A stretch of 64,000 bases of DNA from Monoplex corrugatus (Eukaryota > Mollusca > Gastropoda > Littorinimorpha > Ranellidae), in NCBI GenBank assembly GCA_030674185.1, contig CM060307.1, forward strand, positions 81,307,135 to 81,371,134, read 5' to 3'. Every line of letters starts with the position of its first letter. Positions within the stretch are counted from its first letter, which is position 1. Shown here one piece after another: positions 63,657 to 64,000 of the stretch. The notes under the pieces are model-generated. The model saw only the letters and a list, made by a program, of their open reading frames with translations, ran no database searches and was not told the origin of the DNA. Position numbers and translations under genes: made by a program.

Positions 63657-63765
63657 AATCGACTTTGAACAGAACAATCTTTGAGCGGAGCAATTTTTGA
63701 ACGGAACAATCTCTGAACAGGGTAGTTTTTGAACGGAACAATCTCTGAACGGAGCAATTTCAGCA
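63657..63765. repeat. 16-bp tandem repeat, about 6 copies
   Basis: Units of the form TTGAACGGAACAATCT and CTGAACGGAGCAATTT alternate. Confidence 0.92.
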
Positions 63766-63952
63766 GAAGGAGCTGTCCACTAAGAGCTGATACATGTCTG
63801 TCAAACGTTGGCATGCACACATTCTGACTGTCCCCCAAAAGGTAAACAACGGGAAAAAGTACATTTGTCCTTCAAGATTAAACTGCAGCTGTCACAGAAA
63901 ATTGTGACAATTTCCAACAAAAGCTCGTTTTTCCCCCTTTCTCTCTTTTCAG

Positions 63953-64000
63953 ACAGGGAACAACGTTCAAGCTAAGCAGGCCGTGGCCTTGGACAGACAA
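63953..64000 (+). CDS. Possible exon start at the window edge
   Basis: A strong pyrimidine tract and acceptor (TTTCTCTCTTTTCAG) precede 63953. The following 48 bases are more GC-rich than the flank and open in the frame TGNNVQAKQAVALDRQ. No family is recognised and the stretch is too short to be sure; it could equally be unspliced DNA. Confidence 0.25.

Larger units (their letters stand above)
54113..64000 (-). other. Upstream intron(s) of the minus-strand gene / repeat-rich DNA
   Basis: No further exon of the minus-strand gene was identified. The stretch is dominated by simple and tandem repeats listed separately. A non-repeat part at 57,090-57,540 has open but unrecognised frames on the plus strand and may be an old repeat. 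A 56225-56270 region is mainly poly(A). Confidence 0.4.

Overview
This is eukaryotic, intron-rich animal DNA, most likely from a gastropod mollusc. The evidence is two recognisable animal genes in many short exons with canonical GT/AG borders, very heavy (CA)n/(GT)n/(GA)n load, RTE-type LINEs, and tRNA-derived SINEs of a kind I associate with gastropod genomes. The phylum rests on recall of repeat families, not on a search. There are no bacterial genes, rRNA, tRNA or CRISPR arrays.

Layout. (1) 1-20074, plus strand: the 3' two thirds of ATG9, the autophagy lipid scramblase. Twelve exons join into 488 in-frame codons plus stop; upstream exons lie outside the window. Its introns hold minisatellites, long dinucleotide arrays, a mariner-type MITE, TTAA-bounded MITEs, RTE fragments in opposite orientation, and a complete RTE-like LINE ORF (16283-19222). 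(2) 20075-30340: ATG9 3' UTR and intergenic DNA, with a SINE, two TTAA MITEs and an ~0.85-kb segment in two full tandem copies plus a partial third. (3) 30505-43954, plus strand: CIR1, a nuclear corepressor/splicing-associated protein, in ten recognised exons; one base is missing inside its zinc-knuckle exon and one exon junction is out of phase. (4) 43955-52991: CIR1 3' UTR, then gene-poor DNA that probably includes the 3' UTR of the next gene. (5) 52992-54112, minus strand: the last coding exon of an unrecognised gene with a long, serine-rich, probably cytoplasmic tail. (6) 54113-64000: mostly simple repeats and tandem arrays, including about 32 copies of a 44-bp unit, with one possible plus-strand exon at the right edge.

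ATG9 and CIR1 have no known shared pathway and show no operon-like link; they are simply neighbours. The most interesting signals are in the introns. Four introns carry a long (AC)n array followed by a long (GT)n array, always in that order on the sense strand. Two ATG9 exons whose combined length keeps the reading frame are flanked by long, closely matching inverted LINE copies. Two ATG9 splice sites are embedded in or touch tandem repeats. Several MITE families share TTAA borders and a CCCTTT start, and one of them has a nested four-arm structure.
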